From Mesorhizobium_B sp963522145 (GTDB lineage Bacteria; Pseudomonadota; Alphaproteobacteria; Rhizobiales; Rhizobiaceae), in assembly GCA_963522145.1 (NCBI GenBank), contig CAUQXI010000009.1, forward strand, positions 52,518-116,517: a stretch of DNA of 64,000 nucleotides. The letters are read 5' to 3'. The notes under the pieces are model-generated. The model did not search any database and was not told the origin of the DNA. It saw only the letters and a list, made by a program, of their open reading frames with translations. This document shows, piece after piece, positions 10,091 to 18,828 of this stretch (positions within the stretch are counted from its first letter, which is position 1; each line of letters opens with the position of its first letter). The translations under genes and the position numbers were made by a program.

Positions 10091-11248
10091 ATGCAGGTTG
10101 AAACGATCGGAACCCTCGGCATCATTTCCGGCGTGATCGGTCGTTTCTGGCCCGTCTGGATCGGCATGGCGCTTCTGCTTTTCGCGAGCTTCACCAGCCG
10201 CAAGCGTCTGGGCCTCTACGGGCAGCTCTTCGACTCTTCCGTCGGAATCGCCGGGGTTTCGATCTGCGCCTTCTGGCTGTTTACCGCGATCTTCGCCCAT
10301 CTGATCGCGCCTTTCGATCCGCTGACGCAGCTTTCCGTGATGAAGGATGCCATGCCCGGCACGGCGGTGCCCAATGGCGGCGGCATCTACTATTTCGGCG
10401 GCGACAAGCTCGCCCGCGACGTGTTCTCGCGCATGGTCTTCGGGTCGCGCATCGTGTTGATCATCGCGCCTGCCGCGACCGCCTTTGCGCTGATGGTCGG
10501 GATGACGCTGGGGCTGCCGGCGGGTTATTACGGCGGCCGCACTGATGCGATCCTGTCGTTTCTCGCCAATCTCGTGCTCGCGTTCCCCGTGATCCTGCTC
10601 TTCTATCTTCTTGTCACGCCCGGCATCGTCGAAACCGGGATGCCGCAATGGATCGCGCGCGTGTTCTTCATCGTGCCGATCGTCTTCTTCGGCACGCTGT
10701 TCACCACGCGATACAAGAACCGCCCCGGTCTGCTCGCCGTGCAGCTCGCGATCATCGTGATCCTCGGCGGGTGGATCTATGCCGGCCTCGCCTTCGATGC
10801 CGACCCGCTCGGGATCATCTCCATCGATCCCAACCAGCTCAACATCTTCGTCGCCGTGGTGTTCGCGTCGTCGCCCGGCGTGTTCCGGATTGTGCGGGGG
10901 CTGACCATGGACATCAAGACGCGGGACTATGTCGCCGCGGCCCAGACGCGAGGCGAAACGCCCTGGTACATCATGCTGTGGGAAATCCTGCCCAATGCAC
11001 GCGGGCCGCTCATCGTGGATGCCTGCCTGCGCATCGGCTACACCACGATCCTGCTCGGCACGCTCGGCTATTTCGGCCTCGGGCTCGCGCCTGAGAGCCC
11101 CGACTGGGGCACGGCCATCAAGGATGCGAGCCGGCTGCTCCGCTCCTTTATCCACCCCGCGCTGCCGCCCGTGCTTGCGCTGATGTCCTTCGTGCTCGGC
11201 CTCAACCTTCTCGCCGATGCGCTGCGCGAGCAATCGATGAAAGACTGA
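10091..11248 (+). CDS. Peptide-type ABC transporter permease (DppC-like)
   Basis: A 385-residue second permease, the DppC/OppC-type partner of the gene 31 bases upstream. It has an N-terminal membrane segment, the family's large periplasmic loop with KLARDVFSRMVFGSRI, and an EAA-type loop around DYVAAAQTRGETPWYIM. It is longer than typical DppC (about 300 residues). The extra length sits in the central hydrophobic part, with a membrane stretch around VFFIVPIVFFGTLF and another around LAIIVILGGWIYAGLAF. The C-terminal LGLNLLADALRE is characteristic of the family. It would form the channel together with the upstream permease. Confidence 0.88.
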   Translation: MQVETIGTLGIISGVIGRFWPVWIGMALLLFASFTSRKRLGLYGQLFDSSVGIAGVSICAFWLFTAIFAHLIAPFDPLTQLSVMKDAMPGTAVPNGGGIYYFGGDKLARDVFSRMVFGSRIVLIIAPAATAFALMVGMTLGLPAGYYGGRTDAILSFLANLVLAFPVILLFYLLVTPGIVETGMPQWIARVFFIVPIVFFGTLFTTRYKNRPGLLAVQLAIIVILGGWIYAGLAFDADPLGIISIDPNQLNIFVAVVFASSPGVFRIVRGLTMDIKTRDYVAAAQTRGETPWYIMLWEILPNARGPLIVDACLRIGYTTILLGTLGYFGLGLAPESPDWGTAIKDASRLLRSFIHPALPPVLALMSFVLGLNLLADALREQSMKD

Positions 11249-11283
11249 CGCATCCATCATCCAGCCAGCCAGGAAGGCCCGCC

Positions 11284-13713
11284 ATGAACGAGCGAGTGAC
11301 CGATCCGAGCCAGACCAGGGGTGTGGCACCCATTCTGGAGATCGAGAACCTGTCGATCTCCTTCTTCACGCGCAAGGGCGAGATCCCGGCGGTGATGGAT
11401 TTCTCCTGCGCCGTGCAACCGGGCGAAGCGATGGGCATCGTAGGCGAATCCGGCTGCGGCAAGTCCACCGTGTCGCTCGGCATCATGCGCGACCTGAGCA
11501 ATATTGGAAAGATCGTCGGCGGCCGCATCAGGTTTCAGGGCCGTGACATGGGCGACATGTCGGACGAGGAGCTCCGGCAGGTTCGCGGCAACAAGATCGC
11601 CATGATCTACCAGGAGCCGATGGCTTCGCTGAACCCCGCCATGAAGGTCGGCCAGCAGCTCATGGAGGTGCCGCTGATCCATGACAAGGTGTCGAGGGAC
11701 GAAGCCTATGCGCGTTCCCTCGAAATGGTGCGCGCGGTGCGCCTGCCCGATCCCGAGCGGATGATGCGCTCCTATCCGCACCAGCTGTCGGGCGGACAGC
11801 AGCAGCGCATCGTGATCGCGATGGCGCTGCTTTCAAAGCCTGCGCTTCTGCTTCTGGACGAGCCGACGACCGCGCTCGACGTGACGGTGGAAGCGGGCAT
11901 CGTTGAATTGGTCAGGGGCCTCGGCCAGCGCTTCGGCACCTCGATGCTGTTCGTGTCGCATAATCTCGGGCTGATCCTCGAAACCTGCGACCGGATCACC
12001 GTGATGTATTCCGGCGAGGCCGTCGAAACCGGCAAGATCCGCGATGTCTTCGATCGTATGCGTCATCCCTACACGCAGGGGCTGTTCCGCTCGATCCCGC
12101 TGCCCGGCGCCGACAAGAACGAGCGCCCGCTCGTGGCGATCCCCGGCCAGCTTCCTTTGCCGCATGAGCGGCCAAAGGGCTGCAATTTCGGACCGCGCTG
12201 CCACCATTTCGTGGACGGGCTGTGCAACGCTGCGGAAATCCCGATGATCCCGGTGGAAGGGCATGAGGGGCATTTCAGCCGCTGCGTGCGCTTCAACGAG
12301 ATCGACTGGACAGCGATGCCTCCCGGCGCGGAAAAGCGCCACGCGCCGGTGAAGCCGGGCGCGCCCGTGCTCAAGGTCGACGATCTGAGAAAATACTACC
12401 GGATTGGCGGCGGTGATGTCTTCGGCTCGTCCGAGCCGCGCGTCGTCAAGGCGAACGAGTCAATCTCGTTCGAGGCGCGCGAGTCCGAAACGGTCGCCAT
12501 CGTGGGGGAGTCGGGGTGCGGCAAGTCCACGCTCGCTAAGGTATTGCTCGGGCTCGAAACCGCGTCGTCGGGCGCAGTCACGCTGGGCAACACGCCGATC
12601 CAGTCCACCGCGATCGAGAAGCGGGACGTTCAGACCATCTCGTCAATCCAGATGGTGTTCCAGAACCCTTTCGACACGCTCAATCCCAGCCACTCTGTCG
12701 GTTCGCAGATCATCCGCACGCTGGAAAAGTTCGGCGTGGGCAGAACGGTGGCCGAGCGGCAGGCGCGCATGTTCGAGCTGCTCGACCTCGTCAAGCTGCC
12801 GCGCGCCTTTGCGTCGCGCCGCCCGCGCCAGCTTTCGGGCGGGCAGAAGCAGCGCATCGGCGTGGCGCGCGCCTTTGCGGGGCAGGCCAAAGTAGTGGTG
12901 GCGGATGAGCCCGTCTCGGCGCTCGACGTGTCGGTGCAGGCGGCAGTCACCGAGCTTCTGATGGATATCCAGCGGGCGGCGAAAACCACCATGCTGTTCA
13001 TCAGCCACGACCTCAGCGTCGTGCGCTACATCGCCGATCGCGTCGTGGTAATGTATCTCGGCCATATCGTGGAGCAGGGCACCACCGACCAGATCTTCTC
13101 GCCGCCCTACCATCCCTATACCGAGGCGCTCTTGTCGGCGATCCCGATCGCCGACACGTCGGTCGTGAAGAAACACATCGTGCTGGAAGGCGACATCCCG
13201 TCGGCGATGAATCCTCCGCCGGGCTGCCCGTTCCAGACCCGCTGCGGCTACAAGCATCTCGTGCCCGGCAGTTTCTGCGAAACGCAGCTGCCGCCCTTGC
13301 GCGAGCTCGGTGCCGGTCACCGAAGCCTGTGCTGGCTCGCGGATGACGTGCTCGCCCGGATGGAACCTGTGATCCACTTCGAGGGAAAAACCGAAGCCTC
13401 AGTGCATGACCCCGTTCCGCTCGATCAGCCGCATGGAGAAGGGCCGGGAGCGGGACCGGGCTTTGCTGGACCGCCACCGGATCGCCCGCACGGCAAGACC
13501 GGCGATGCGCCGCTGGATGCCGCAGACCTCGAGGCCGACAGCTTCCCACCCCACGGCTCGCGGGACGTTACCGGCGTTTCAGGCGACACCTCTCCCCACA
13601 AGCTCCAGACGGAGGTGGGTGACGGGCGGCAGGCGGCAAGCGCAGAGGTTGCGCCGGCGCTTGGTGAAACGCGTCAGGCGGGGACGGAAGTGCCAAAACC
13701 TGAGGATCGCTGA
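11284..13713 (+). CDS. Fused double ATP-binding protein of a peptide-type ABC transporter (DppD-DppF fusion)
   Basis: An 809-residue cytoplasmic ATPase with two complete nucleotide-binding domains. Walker A GESGCGKS occurs near residues 54-61 and again near 408-415, each followed by an LSGGQ signature and LLLDEPTTALD or VVADEPVSALD. Each half ends in the oligopeptide-transporter C-terminal domain with clustered cysteines (CNFGPRC, CPFQTRCGYKH). SD GGAAGG precedes the start. After about residue 700 there is a tail of roughly 110 residues rich in Gly, Pro, Asp and Thr that does not belong to the ATPase fold. It may be disordered or a late extension of the reading frame. Confidence 0.9.
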   Translation: MNERVTDPSQTRGVAPILEIENLSISFFTRKGEIPAVMDFSCAVQPGEAMGIVGESGCGKSTVSLGIMRDLSNIGKIVGGRIRFQGRDMGDMSDEELRQVRGNKIAMIYQEPMASLNPAMKVGQQLMEVPLIHDKVSRDEAYARSLEMVRAVRLPDPERMMRSYPHQLSGGQQQRIVIAMALLSKPALLLLDEPTTALDVTVEAGIVELVRGLGQRFGTSMLFVSHNLGLILETCDRITVMYSGEAVETGKIRDVFDRMRHPYTQGLFRSIPLPGADKNERPLVAIPGQLPLPHERPKGCNFGPRCHHFVDGLCNAAEIPMIPVEGHEGHFSRCVRFNEIDWTAMPPGAEKRHAPVKPGAPVLKVDDLRKYYRIGGGDVFGSSEPRVVKANESISFEARESETVAIVGESGCGKSTLAKVLLGLETASSGAVTLGNTPIQSTAIEKRDVQTISSIQMVFQNPFDTLNPSHSVGSQIIRTLEKFGVGRTVAERQARMFELLDLVKLPRAFASRRPRQLSGGQKQRIGVARAFAGQAKVVVADEPVSALDVSVQAAVTELLMDIQRAAKTTMLFISHDLSVVRYIADRVVVMYLGHIVEQGTTDQIFSPPYHPYTEALLSAIPIADTSVVKKHIVLEGDIPSAMNPPPGCPFQTRCGYKHLVPGSFCETQLPPLRELGAGHRSLCWLADDVLARMEPVIHFEGKTEASVHDPVPLDQPHGEGPGAGPGFAGPPPDRPHGKTGDAPLDAADLEADSFPPHGSRDVTGVSGDTSPHKLQTEVGDGRQAASAEVAPALGETRQAGTEVPKPEDR

Positions 13714-13769
13714 AGATCGAGGCCGCAGCTCAGCCCTGTCGGGGCCGACGGCTTAATCGTCATCGTGCC

Positions 13770-13794
13770 GGAACCATCGAAGCAAGTCCCGGTT
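13770..13794 (+). promoter_or_regulatory. Candidate EcfG (general stress sigma factor) promoter
   Basis: GGAAC at 13770-13774 is followed after 16 bases by GGTT at 13791-13794. The alphaproteobacterial EcfG/RpoE2 consensus is GGAAC-N16/17-CGTT, so only one core base differs. It lies about 35 bases upstream of the manganese catalase start, a suitable place for a stress-induced promoter. Confidence 0.55.
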
Positions 13795-13826
13795 GCGTTC
13801 GGGACATCCCTCAAGGAGACCCGACC

Positions 13827-14771
13827 ATGTTTCTACGCATCAACAAGCTGCAGGTCGAACTGCCCGCGCCCAAACGCCAAGATCCGAACGCCGCCGCGGC
13901 GCTGCAGGAACTGCTCGGCGGCAAGTACGGAGAGATGTCGACGCTCAACAACTACCTGTTCCAGAGCTTCAACTTCCGCTCAAAGAACAAGCTGAAGCCC
14001 TTCTACAGCCTGGTCGCCGCCATCACCGCCGAGGAACTCGGCCATGTGGAACTGGTCAGCAACGGTGTTGCCATGATCGCCAACGGCCCGGACGATGAGG
14101 CGGATGATTCAGGCGACGGCGGCGACATCTCCGGTGCGCCCTATGACGCCATGAAGGATGCGCGTCTGGCTGCGGCATTCTTCTCCAACGGCGGCGGCGC
14201 CACGCCGGTCAACAGCAACGGCGCGCCGTGGAACAACGACTTTGTCACGACAACCGGTAATGTGGTCGTGGACCTTCTGCACAACTTCCACCTGGAATGC
14301 GGGGCGCGCCTCCACAAGCTCCGCGTGTATGAGACTCTCAGCGATCCAACTGGACGCGAGGTTTGCGGCTATCTGCTCGTGCGCGGCTCGGTCCATGCTC
14401 ACGCTTATGCGCTGGCGCTCAAGAATTTGACGGGCGTGGACATCGAAAAGATGCTGCCGACGCCGAACATCCCGCTCGGCAAGATCCCGGAATGCCAGAA
14501 ATATCTGGCCGAGGGCTCGCACCGCCGCCTCTATACCTTCAGCCCGGAGGACTACCGCTCGATCTCCGCGATCTGGGGCAACGGGGAAACGGCGCTGCCG
14601 GGCGATCCGGCAGGTCCGCTCGAGGTGGTGGAAGGCCATCCTGATGGCGGCAAGATCCATCAGCTGACGGGAACTCCGTCCGCCTTCACGCCGGATTACG
14701 CGCCTGAAGAGATGTTCGAGATCGCCCAGAAGCTGACCAAGGCCGCCAGCCAAGGCGCGGGCTCGCTGTAG
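13827..14771 (+). CDS. Manganese catalase (non-haem)
   Basis: A 314-residue dimanganese catalase that converts hydrogen peroxide to water and oxygen in the cytoplasm. The ferritin-like four-helix fold is recognisable and all expected metal ligands are present: Glu36, Glu70, His73, Glu157 and His190. These match the Glu36/Glu70/His73/Glu155/His188 set known from the Thermus enzyme with an offset of two. The start follows the ribosome-binding site AAGGAG. An EcfG-like promoter lies upstream and a strong hairpin downstream, so the gene is probably monocistronic and induced in the general stress response. Confidence 0.95.
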   Translation: MFLRINKLQVELPAPKRQDPNAAAALQELLGGKYGEMSTLNNYLFQSFNFRSKNKLKPFYSLVAAITAEELGHVELVSNGVAMIANGPDDEADDSGDGGDISGAPYDAMKDARLAAAFFSNGGGATPVNSNGAPWNNDFVTTTGNVVVDLLHNFHLECGARLHKLRVYETLSDPTGREVCGYLLVRGSVHAHAYALALKNLTGVDIEKMLPTPNIPLGKIPECQKYLAEGSHRRLYTFSPEDYRSISAIWGNGETALPGDPAGPLEVVEGHPDGGKIHQLTGTPSAFTPDYAPEEMFEIAQKLTKAASQGAGSL

Positions 14772-14790
14772 TCTGCACGCAAGTCACATG

Positions 14791-14817
14791 AAGGCCGGCG
14801 CCACCCGCGCCGGCCTT
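14791..14817 (+). terminator. Hairpin terminator after manganese catalase
   Basis: An 11-bp perfect stem (AAGGCCGGCGC at 14791-14801 and its complement at 14807-14817) with a 5-base loop is followed by a short T run. It lies 20 bases after the catalase stop codon and fits a Rho-independent terminator. Confidence 0.75.
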
Positions 14818-14842
14818 TCCACATGGGACGCTCGTGAAGGCG

Positions 14843-14867
14843 GGAACTGTTTCAACCGTCAGCCATT
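14843..14867 (+). promoter_or_regulatory. Candidate EcfG-like promoter
   Basis: GGAAC at 14843-14847 and CATT at 14864-14867 are separated by 16 bases, close to the EcfG pattern GGAAC-N16/17-CGTT with one mismatch in the -10. It lies about 38 bases before the start of the general-stress flavin-fold protein. Confidence 0.4.
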
Positions 14868-14904
14868 CCCTGCCCGTTCGCTATTTTCAACGAGGAAGCT
14901 CATT

Positions 14905-15399
14905 ATGGCCGAAACCCAGAACCCGCGCGAAAAGCTCTATGCGATGATCGACAAGGTCAAGATCGCAATGCTTACCACGATCGAGAAGGACGGGGGCCTG
15001 CATTCGCGGCCGATGGCGAACCAGGAGTCGGATGAAAGCGGCAATCTGTGGTTCTTCCTCGATAAAACGTCGCCGCTGGCGGAGACCGTGAGGTCGAACG
15101 CCCATGTCAGCCTCGGCTACTCCGATCCGAGCGGCGACAACTACGTGTCCGTTTCCGGCACGGCGACGCTGGTTCACGACAAGGCCGTTGTCGACGACAA
15201 ATGGTCGGAAGACGTGGCGGCCTGGTTCGAAGGCGGCAAGGACAATCCGAACGTGGCCCTGATCAAGGTCAATCCGACTGAAGGTGAATTCTGGGATACA
15301 AGCTCCAGCGCGCTCGCTACCGCTATCGGCTATGTGAAGGCCAAGCTCGGGCAGGGTGACGGGTCTGACCTCGTGGAGAACAAGAAGGTCTCGCTCTAA
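14905..15399 (+). CDS. General stress protein 26-like pyridoxamine 5'-phosphate oxidase-fold protein
   Basis: A 164-residue cytoplasmic protein with the split-barrel flavin-binding fold of the general stress protein 26 group. Family features are AMLTTIEKDGGLHSRPM, LWFFLDKTSPLAE and YVSVSGTATLVHDK. Members bind FMN/FAD or F420-like cofactors, and their substrates are mostly unknown. The start at 14905 is chosen because GAGGAAG lies just upstream and family homology begins there. It follows the manganese catalase, and both have EcfG-like promoters, which supports a role in the general stress response. Confidence 0.88.
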   Translation: MAETQNPREKLYAMIDKVKIAMLTTIEKDGGLHSRPMANQESDESGNLWFFLDKTSPLAETVRSNAHVSLGYSDPSGDNYVSVSGTATLVHDKAVVDDKWSEDVAAWFEGGKDNPNVALIKVNPTEGEFWDTSSSALATAIGYVKAKLGQGDGSDLVENKKVSL

Positions 15400-15448
15400 A
15401 CACGAGCTCCCTTGTCGCGGCGGTTGGCCGTCGTGCTTGTTCCTATTG

Positions 15449-15476
15449 CGGCTCTGCCTTCCAGGCAGAGCCGTTT
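15449..15476 (+). terminator. Hairpin terminator after the general stress protein
   Basis: CGGCTCTGCC (15449-15458) pairs perfectly with GGCAGAGCCG (15464-15473) across a 5-base loop and is followed by TTT. It lies 50 bases after the stop codon. Confidence 0.75.
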
Positions 15477-15590
15477 CGCTATCTGCGGCCAAATAGGTCT
15501 GGAGCTTTCGGCACTCGCAAACGGGCCGGAGACGCGCAGGTTGAAGTTCCTTTTCTGAGCGAAATGTAGGCTGACAACGGAGGCGGTTCG

Positions 15591-15938
15591 GTGCTGATCC
15601 TCAATTACTCTTGGGCCGTATGGCTTGCCTGGCTGATGGCTGCTTTGTTCGTCGCCAGCGGTGGATGGCGAGTGATCGGCATGTGGACGGGCAAGGATGC
15701 GCTGGCGAAGGCCGCTCGTCGTTCCTGGATCTGGGTCGGGATCGGGGTTTCCGAGATCGGGACGGGCTTAGCGGTCGCCTGGTATCCGACGCGGCCGCTG
15801 GGGCTTCTGCTCGGCGTTCTGATCTGCATCGCCGCCTGCATCACCTCGGCGCGGCAAGGGAATCGAGGTCGCCTAGTCTGGTCGATTGTCGTCCTCGCGC
15901 TGCTTCTTGTGACCGCGTGGGGGCTGCGCCTCATCTGA
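15591..15938 (+). CDS. Small integral membrane protein of unknown function
   Basis: A 115-residue protein with three or four predicted membrane segments: residues about 7-23 (WAVWLAWLMAALFVASG), 47-63, 69-85 and 95-112. It starts with GTG, preceded by a GGAGG-like ribosome-binding site. No catalytic or binding motif was recognised and I cannot assign a family. It lies alone between a terminator and the preT promoter region. Its hydrophobic pattern and clean ribosome-binding site argue that it is real. Confidence 0.6.
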   Translation: MLILNYSWAVWLAWLMAALFVASGGWRVIGMWTGKDALAKAARRSWIWVGIGVSEIGTGLAVAWYPTRPLGLLLGVLICIAACITSARQGNRGRLVWSIVVLALLLVTAWGLRLI

Positions 15939-15996
15939 ATAGATGACGTTCTCGATCATGTTTTTAAGGTGAGATTACAACGACTTAGCACTCAGT

Positions 15997-16054
15997 TTGA
16001 CCGATTGATAAAAAATTTGGCTGTGCTAGCTTGTTCCACATATAAGGGGAACAA
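15997..16054 (+). promoter_or_regulatory. preT leader: TTGACC element and TTGTTCC/GGAACAA inverted repeat
   Basis: TTGACC at 15997-16002 may be a -35 box or a RutR half-site (the E. coli RutR box contains TTGACCA-N2-TGGTCAA). Closer to the gene, TTGTTCC at 16031-16037 and GGAACAA at 16048-16054 form a perfect 7-bp inverted repeat with a 10-base gap. The right arm ends just before the preT start codon, and the ribosome-binding site AAGGGGA lies in the gap and right arm. The repeat could be an operator or an RNA hairpin hiding the ribosome-binding site. Confidence 0.45.
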
Positions 16055-16057
16055 TGC

Positions 16058-17422
16058 ATGGCCGAAGGTCAGCTCAAGCAAGGCATCGTCGCGGGACGAC
16101 TGCCACCTCCGCAGTATCGGGAAAACTTCTCGGATCTTCATCCTCCGCTCGACCATCACGAAGCGCTTGTCGAAAGCGACCGTTGCTATTTCTGCTATGA
16201 TGCGCCGTGCATGCAGGCGTGTCCGACCACCATCGACATCCCGCTCTTCGTTCGCGAGATCGGCACCGGCAACCCGCTGGGCGCGGCACGAACCATCTTC
16301 GACCAGAACATTCTTGGCGGCATGTGCGCCCGCGTCTGTCCGACCGAGACGCTGTGCGAGGAAGCCTGTGTGCGTGAAACGGCCGAGGGCAAGCCGGTGA
16401 GAATCGGCCTGCTTCAGCGCTATGCCACTGATGCAGCTATGCGAGCTGGACGGCAGTTCTACGCACGCGCGGCGGAAACCGGGAAGACGATCGCGGTGGT
16501 AGGCGCGGGGCCAGCGGGCCTGGCCTGCGCCCATCGCCTGAGCCGCCACGGTCATTCGGTCGTGATCCATGACGCGCGGCCGAAACCGGGCGGGCTCAAC
16601 GAATATGGCATCGCCGCCTACAAGGCGCCCGGCAGCTTCGCCCAGGCGGAGGTGGATTACATCACGGACATCGGCGGCATCACGATCCTGAACGATCAGG
16701 TGCTGGGCCGCGACTTTTCCGTGTCCGACCTGCTCGATCGGCATGACGCCGTGTTTCTCGGCATAGGGCTTGCGGGCGTCAATGCTCTGCGGGCCGAAGG
16801 CGAGGAGGCGCACAACGTCGAGAACGCGGTCGATTTCATTGCGGCACTTCGTCAATCGTCCGACCTGTCCGACCTCAGGATCGGCCGTCGCGTGGTGGTC
16901 GTGGGCGGCGGCATGACGGCGGTGGACGCGGCCGTCCAGGCGCGGCTTCTGGGCGCCGAGGAGGTGACGATCGCCTACCGGCGCGGCAAGGACAGCATGA
17001 ACGCCTCCGGCTTCGAGCAGGATCTGGCGGCGGCCAAGGGCGTCACGATCCGCCACTGGGTTCAGCCGCGCCGTGTGCTCGTGGAAGAAGGAAAGGTGGC
17101 CGGCATCGAGCTTGAATACACCGCCTTCAGCGACGGGCGGCTCGTCGGAACGGGCGAAACGCTGGTGATCGAGGCGGACCAGGTGTTCAAGGCCATCGGC
17201 CAAACCTTCCACCCCGCGCCGCTGAACGGCAGCGGCGACAGAATCGCGATCGAGGGCGGCAGGATAGCGGTGGATGGTGAAGGCCGCACGACCATGCCGA
17301 AGGTGTGGGCCGGTGGCGACTGCGTGGGCGTGGGCGAGGACCTGACGGTTTCCGCCGTCGCGCAGGGGCGCGACGCGGCCGAGAGCATTCATCGCAGCTT
17401 GAGCGAGCCGGGGAGGGCTTGA
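16058..17422 (+). CDS. preT: NAD-dependent dihydropyrimidine dehydrogenase subunit PreT
   Basis: A 454-residue flavoprotein that passes electrons between NAD(H) and PreA for reduction of uracil and thymine. The N-terminal iron-sulfur domain has eight cysteines at about 43, 46, 51, 55, 90, 94, 100 and 104 (CYFCYDAPCMQAC, CARVCPTETLCEEAC), as in glutamate synthase small subunits. A GxGxxG nucleotide-binding motif follows at 149-154 (VGAGPAG), and a second one (VVVGGGMTAVD) lies near 284. It is three bases upstream of preA in the same operon. The leader contains an inverted repeat at the ribosome-binding site. Confidence 0.94.
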   Translation: MAEGQLKQGIVAGRLPPPQYRENFSDLHPPLDHHEALVESDRCYFCYDAPCMQACPTTIDIPLFVREIGTGNPLGAARTIFDQNILGGMCARVCPTETLCEEACVRETAEGKPVRIGLLQRYATDAAMRAGRQFYARAAETGKTIAVVGAGPAGLACAHRLSRHGHSVVIHDARPKPGGLNEYGIAAYKAPGSFAQAEVDYITDIGGITILNDQVLGRDFSVSDLLDRHDAVFLGIGLAGVNALRAEGEEAHNVENAVDFIAALRQSSDLSDLRIGRRVVVVGGGMTAVDAAVQARLLGAEEVTIAYRRGKDSMNASGFEQDLAAAKGVTIRHWVQPRRVLVEEGKVAGIELEYTAFSDGRLVGTGETLVIEADQVFKAIGQTFHPAPLNGSGDRIAIEGGRIAVDGEGRTTMPKVWAGGDCVGVGEDLTVSAVAQGRDAAESIHRSLSEPGRA

Positions 17423-17425
17423 GCC

Positions 17426-18760
17426 ATGGCCGACATCCGCAACAACTTCATCGGCATCAAGTCGCCCAACCCGTTCTGGCTGGCCTCCGCGCCGCCCACA
17501 GACAAGGCCTACAATGTGGTGCGCGCCTTCAAGGCCGGCTGGGGCGGCGTGGTGTGGAAGACGCTGGGCGAGGAGGGGCCGCCGGTCGTCAACGTCAACG
17601 GGCCGCGCTACGGCGCGATCTGGGGCGCGGACCGCCGTCTGCTCGGCTTCAATAACATCGAGCTCATTACCGACCGCAGGCTGCAGGTGAACCTGCAGGA
17701 GATGAAGCAGGTCAAGCAAGAGTGGCCGGACCGCGCGCTCATCGCATCGATCATGGTGCCGTGCGAGGAGAATGCCTGGAAGTCGATCCTGCCGCTCGTC
17801 GAGGAGACCGGCGCCGATGGGATCGAGCTGAATTTCGGCTGCCCGCACGGCATGAGCGAGCGCGGCATGGGCTCCGCGGTCGGTCAGGTGCCCGAATATA
17901 TCGAGATGGTGGCGCGCTGGTGCAAGCAATATACGCGCATGCCCGTGATCGTGAAGCTGACGCCCAACATCACCGATATCCGCTATCCGGCACGGGCCGC
18001 CAAGCGCGGCGGCGCAGATGCCGTTTCTCTGATCAACACGATTTCATCCATCACCTCGGTCAATCTGGACAGCTTCTCGCCGGAACCGTCGATCGATGGA
18101 CGAGGCAGCCATGGCGGCTATTGCGGGCCGGCAGTGAAGCCGATCGCGCTCAACATGGTGGCCGAGATCGCGCGCGATGCAGAAACGCGCGGGATGCCGA
18201 TCTCAGGGATTGGCGGCGTGACCACCTGGCGGGACGCCGCCGAGTTCATGGCGCTCGGCGCGGGAAACGTTCAGGTGTGCACCGCCGCGATGACCTACGG
18301 CTTCAAGATCGTTCAGGAAATGATCACGGGCCTGTCTGACTGGATGGACGAGAAGGGCCACCGGACGCTCGGCGATGTGATCGGACGGGCGACACCCAAT
18401 GTCACCGACTGGCAGTTCCTTAACCTCAATTATGTGACCAAAGCGCTGATCCATCAGGATCTCTGTATCAAGTGCGGCCGCTGCCACATCGCCTGCGAGG
18501 ACACCTCGCACCAGGCGATCACCAACATGGTGGACGGCGTGCGCCACTTTGAGGTGATCGAGGAAGAGTGCGTCGGCTGCAATCTGTGCGTCAATGTCTG
18601 CCCGGTGCAGGACTGCATCACGATGGAGCCGCTTCACCCTGGCGAACTCGACCGCCGCACAGGCAGGCTCGTGCAGCCCGCTTACGCCAACTGGACGATG
18701 CATCCAAACAACCCGATGCACAAGGAAGCACCCGTGCAGGTGCCGGAGCCGGCGGAGTAG
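17426..18760 (+). CDS. preA: NAD-dependent dihydropyrimidine dehydrogenase subunit PreA
   Basis: A 444-residue FMN and iron-sulfur subunit that, with PreT, reduces uracil or thymine to the 5,6-dihydro form, the first step of reductive pyrimidine breakdown. The TIM-barrel dihydroorotate-dehydrogenase-like domain fills about the first 330 residues (NPFWLASAPPTDK, ELNFGCPHGMSERGMG, PISGIGGV). The C-terminal domain binds two 4Fe-4S clusters (CIKCGRCHIAC and CVGCNLCVNVCPVQDC). The ribosome-binding site GGAGGG overlaps the end of preT. Length and domain order are normal for the family. Confidence 0.95.
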   Translation: MADIRNNFIGIKSPNPFWLASAPPTDKAYNVVRAFKAGWGGVVWKTLGEEGPPVVNVNGPRYGAIWGADRRLLGFNNIELITDRRLQVNLQEMKQVKQEWPDRALIASIMVPCEENAWKSILPLVEETGADGIELNFGCPHGMSERGMGSAVGQVPEYIEMVARWCKQYTRMPVIVKLTPNITDIRYPARAAKRGGADAVSLINTISSITSVNLDSFSPEPSIDGRGSHGGYCGPAVKPIALNMVAEIARDAETRGMPISGIGGVTTWRDAAEFMALGAGNVQVCTAAMTYGFKIVQEMITGLSDWMDEKGHRTLGDVIGRATPNVTDWQFLNLNYVTKALIHQDLCIKCGRCHIACEDTSHQAITNMVDGVRHFEVIEEECVGCNLCVNVCPVQDCITMEPLHPGELDRRTGRLVQPAYANWTMHPNNPMHKEAPVQVPEPAE

Positions 18761-18828
18761 GCTGTAGCCGAACTCGTCTTTCATCGGCGTCATGGATCAG
18801 CTAACTCCTTGTTGCGGGGGGAGCGCGA

